5,813 nucleotides of DNA. It comes from Candidatus Zixiibacteriota bacterium (GTDB taxonomy: Bacteria; Zixibacteria; MSB-5A5; JAABVY01; JAHJOQ01). The stretch lies in contig JAJRZO010000344.1 of the NCBI GenBank assembly GCA_024275215.1, forward strand, positions 1 to 5,813. The letters are read 5' to 3'. Positions 5,553-5,813 of this stretch are shown here, in pieces. How positions within the stretch are numbered: position 1 is the first letter of the stretch; each line of letters begins with the position of its first letter. A model generated the notes under the pieces. The model did no database searches. It saw only the letters and a list, made by a program, of their open reading frames with translations, and had not been told where the DNA came from. The position numbers were made by a program, and so were the translations under genes.

Positions 5553-5560
5553 AACCTCAA
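5553..5560 (-). promoter_or_regulatory. Ribosome binding site of the lipoate-ligase-like gene
   Basis: On the - strand TTGAGGTT lies just upstream of ATG 5548, with GAGG six bases from the start. It decides the start against a TTG codon four codons upstream that would lie within the site itself. Confidence 0.7.
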
Positions 5561-5645
5561 TCAAGTGGCCGTTACATGCTTTTGATCGGTTATTCTCCAG
5601 CAATTATCAATCCAACAGGGCAGATACGGATGTCTCCTCTCATGT

Positions 5646-5655
5646 TGACGCGTCA
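5646..5655. repeat. 10-bp perfect palindrome
   Basis: TGACGCGTCA is its own reverse complement. It lies about 98 bases upstream of the - strand ligase start and just outside the repeat element that follows. It may be a regulator-binding half-site pair or chance. Confidence 0.5.
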
Positions 5656-5696
5656 TCCCTGCGAAGGGGCTTGTTGAAAAACCCACCTCAAGTGCT

Positions 5697-5717
5697 CGCA
5701 GGGGCTGTGCCCCTGCG
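5697..5717. repeat. GC-rich perfect hairpin inside the terminal element
   Basis: CGCAGGGGC (5697-5705) and GCCCCTGCG (5709-5717) form a perfect 9-bp stem with a TGT loop. CCCTGCG also occurs at 5657-5663, so the left arm could pair with either copy. No T tract follows on either strand, so it is not a standard terminator. Confidence 0.75.
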
Positions 5718-5757
5718 GATTCTCTGTTGTAACTATCTGCAATGCAATATACTAAAT

Positions 5758-5780
5758 ACACGGCAGCACAGCTACCGTGT
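5758..5780. repeat. Imperfect hairpin inside the terminal element
   Basis: ACACGG (5758-5763) pairs with CCGTGT (5775-5780). After one C-A mismatch, AGC (5765-5767) pairs with GCT (5771-5773), around an ACA loop. The symmetrical form suggests a structured nucleic-acid element and not random sequence. Confidence 0.6.
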
Positions 5781-5813
5781 GCACCTTACGAGGCAACTTA
5801 ACTTTTTCAACAC

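Larger units (their letters stand above)
5549..5670. other. Upstream region of the lipoate-ligase-like gene, non-coding
   Basis: The - strand promoter for the ligase gene should lie here, but I cannot assign a convincing -35/-10 pair. The segment includes a 10-bp perfect palindrome TGACGCGTCA at 5646-5655 and the string TCATCCCTGCGAAGG at 5654-5668. A 66-codon - strand frame (5561-5761) runs through this and the following repeat structures and is not a credible gene. Confidence 0.5.
5672..5812. mobile_element. Possible MITE-like or dispersed repeat element with terminal inverted repeats
   Basis: TGTTGAAAAA (5672-5681) and TTTTTCAACA (5803-5812) are perfect 10-bp inverted repeats bounding 141 bases with no coding capacity. 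Inside are a 9-bp perfect GC-rich hairpin (5697-5717) and an imperfect hairpin (5758-5780). The layout fits a small non-autonomous transposable element or a dispersed intergenic repeat. The right arm ends one base before the window end, so a target-site duplication cannot be tested here. With only 10-bp arms, an accidental match rich in A/T is possible. Confidence 0.45.

Noticed and set aside
5561..5761. 66-codon - strand frame upstream of the ligase gene
   Set aside because: It runs through hairpins and the left terminal repeat, with no ribosome site or domain. It is most likely a repeat-derived spurious frame.
1..5813. CRISPR array, tRNA, rRNA or phage/defence system
   Set aside because: No regularly spaced repeats, no cloverleaf-like or rRNA-like sequence, and no nuclease, integrase or toxin-antitoxin genes were found on either strand.

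Overview
The window carries six genes I consider real: five on the + strand and one on the - strand. The organism is a diderm (Gram-negative-type) bacterium, because the first gene is lptB, the ATPase of the lipopolysaccharide export machine. An HPr kinase/phosphorylase follows rpoN and hpf, where gammaproteobacteria such as E. coli have ptsN. That points away from enterics and towards a deltaproteobacterium-like or FCB/candidate-phylum-like lineage. I cannot name the phylum from this sequence. Base composition looks moderate and even across the genes, with no sign of recent transfer in the coding part.

Region 1 (1-3993) is a conserved housekeeping cluster: end of an unknown upstream gene, lptB, rpoN (sigma-54, GTG start), a 345-base gap with no gene I can support, hpf (short-form ribosome hibernation factor), hprK, and a strong intrinsic terminator. 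It brings together outer-membrane lipid export, the alternative sigma factor, stationary-phase ribosome protection and serine-phosphorylation control of HPr. The hpf and hprK genes are 5 bases apart and hprK has no obvious ribosome binding site, so they are probably co-translated.

Region 2 (3994-4922) holds a single cheW-type chemotaxis coupling gene with its own 5' region and terminator. Its upstream region has a sigma-28 (FliA)-like promoter candidate, a hairpin that would lie at the very 5' end of the resulting transcript, and a separate long inverted repeat. The cheW terminator lies inside the last codons of the convergent gene.

Region 3 (4886-5548, - strand) is a short lipoate-protein-ligase-family gene with the binding lysine and the RR..GG motif, but no C-terminal accessory domain.

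Region 4 (5549-5813) is non-coding and rich in symmetry: a 10-bp perfect palindrome, a 9-bp GC-rich perfect hairpin, an imperfect hairpin, and a 10-bp inverted repeat (TGTTGAAAAA / TTTTTCAACA) enclosing the last 142 bases. It looks like a small non-autonomous mobile element or dispersed repeat. I found no clear novel multi-gene system. The points most worth following are this repeat element, the sigma-28-like control of a lone cheW, and hprK in the rpoN-hpf cluster.
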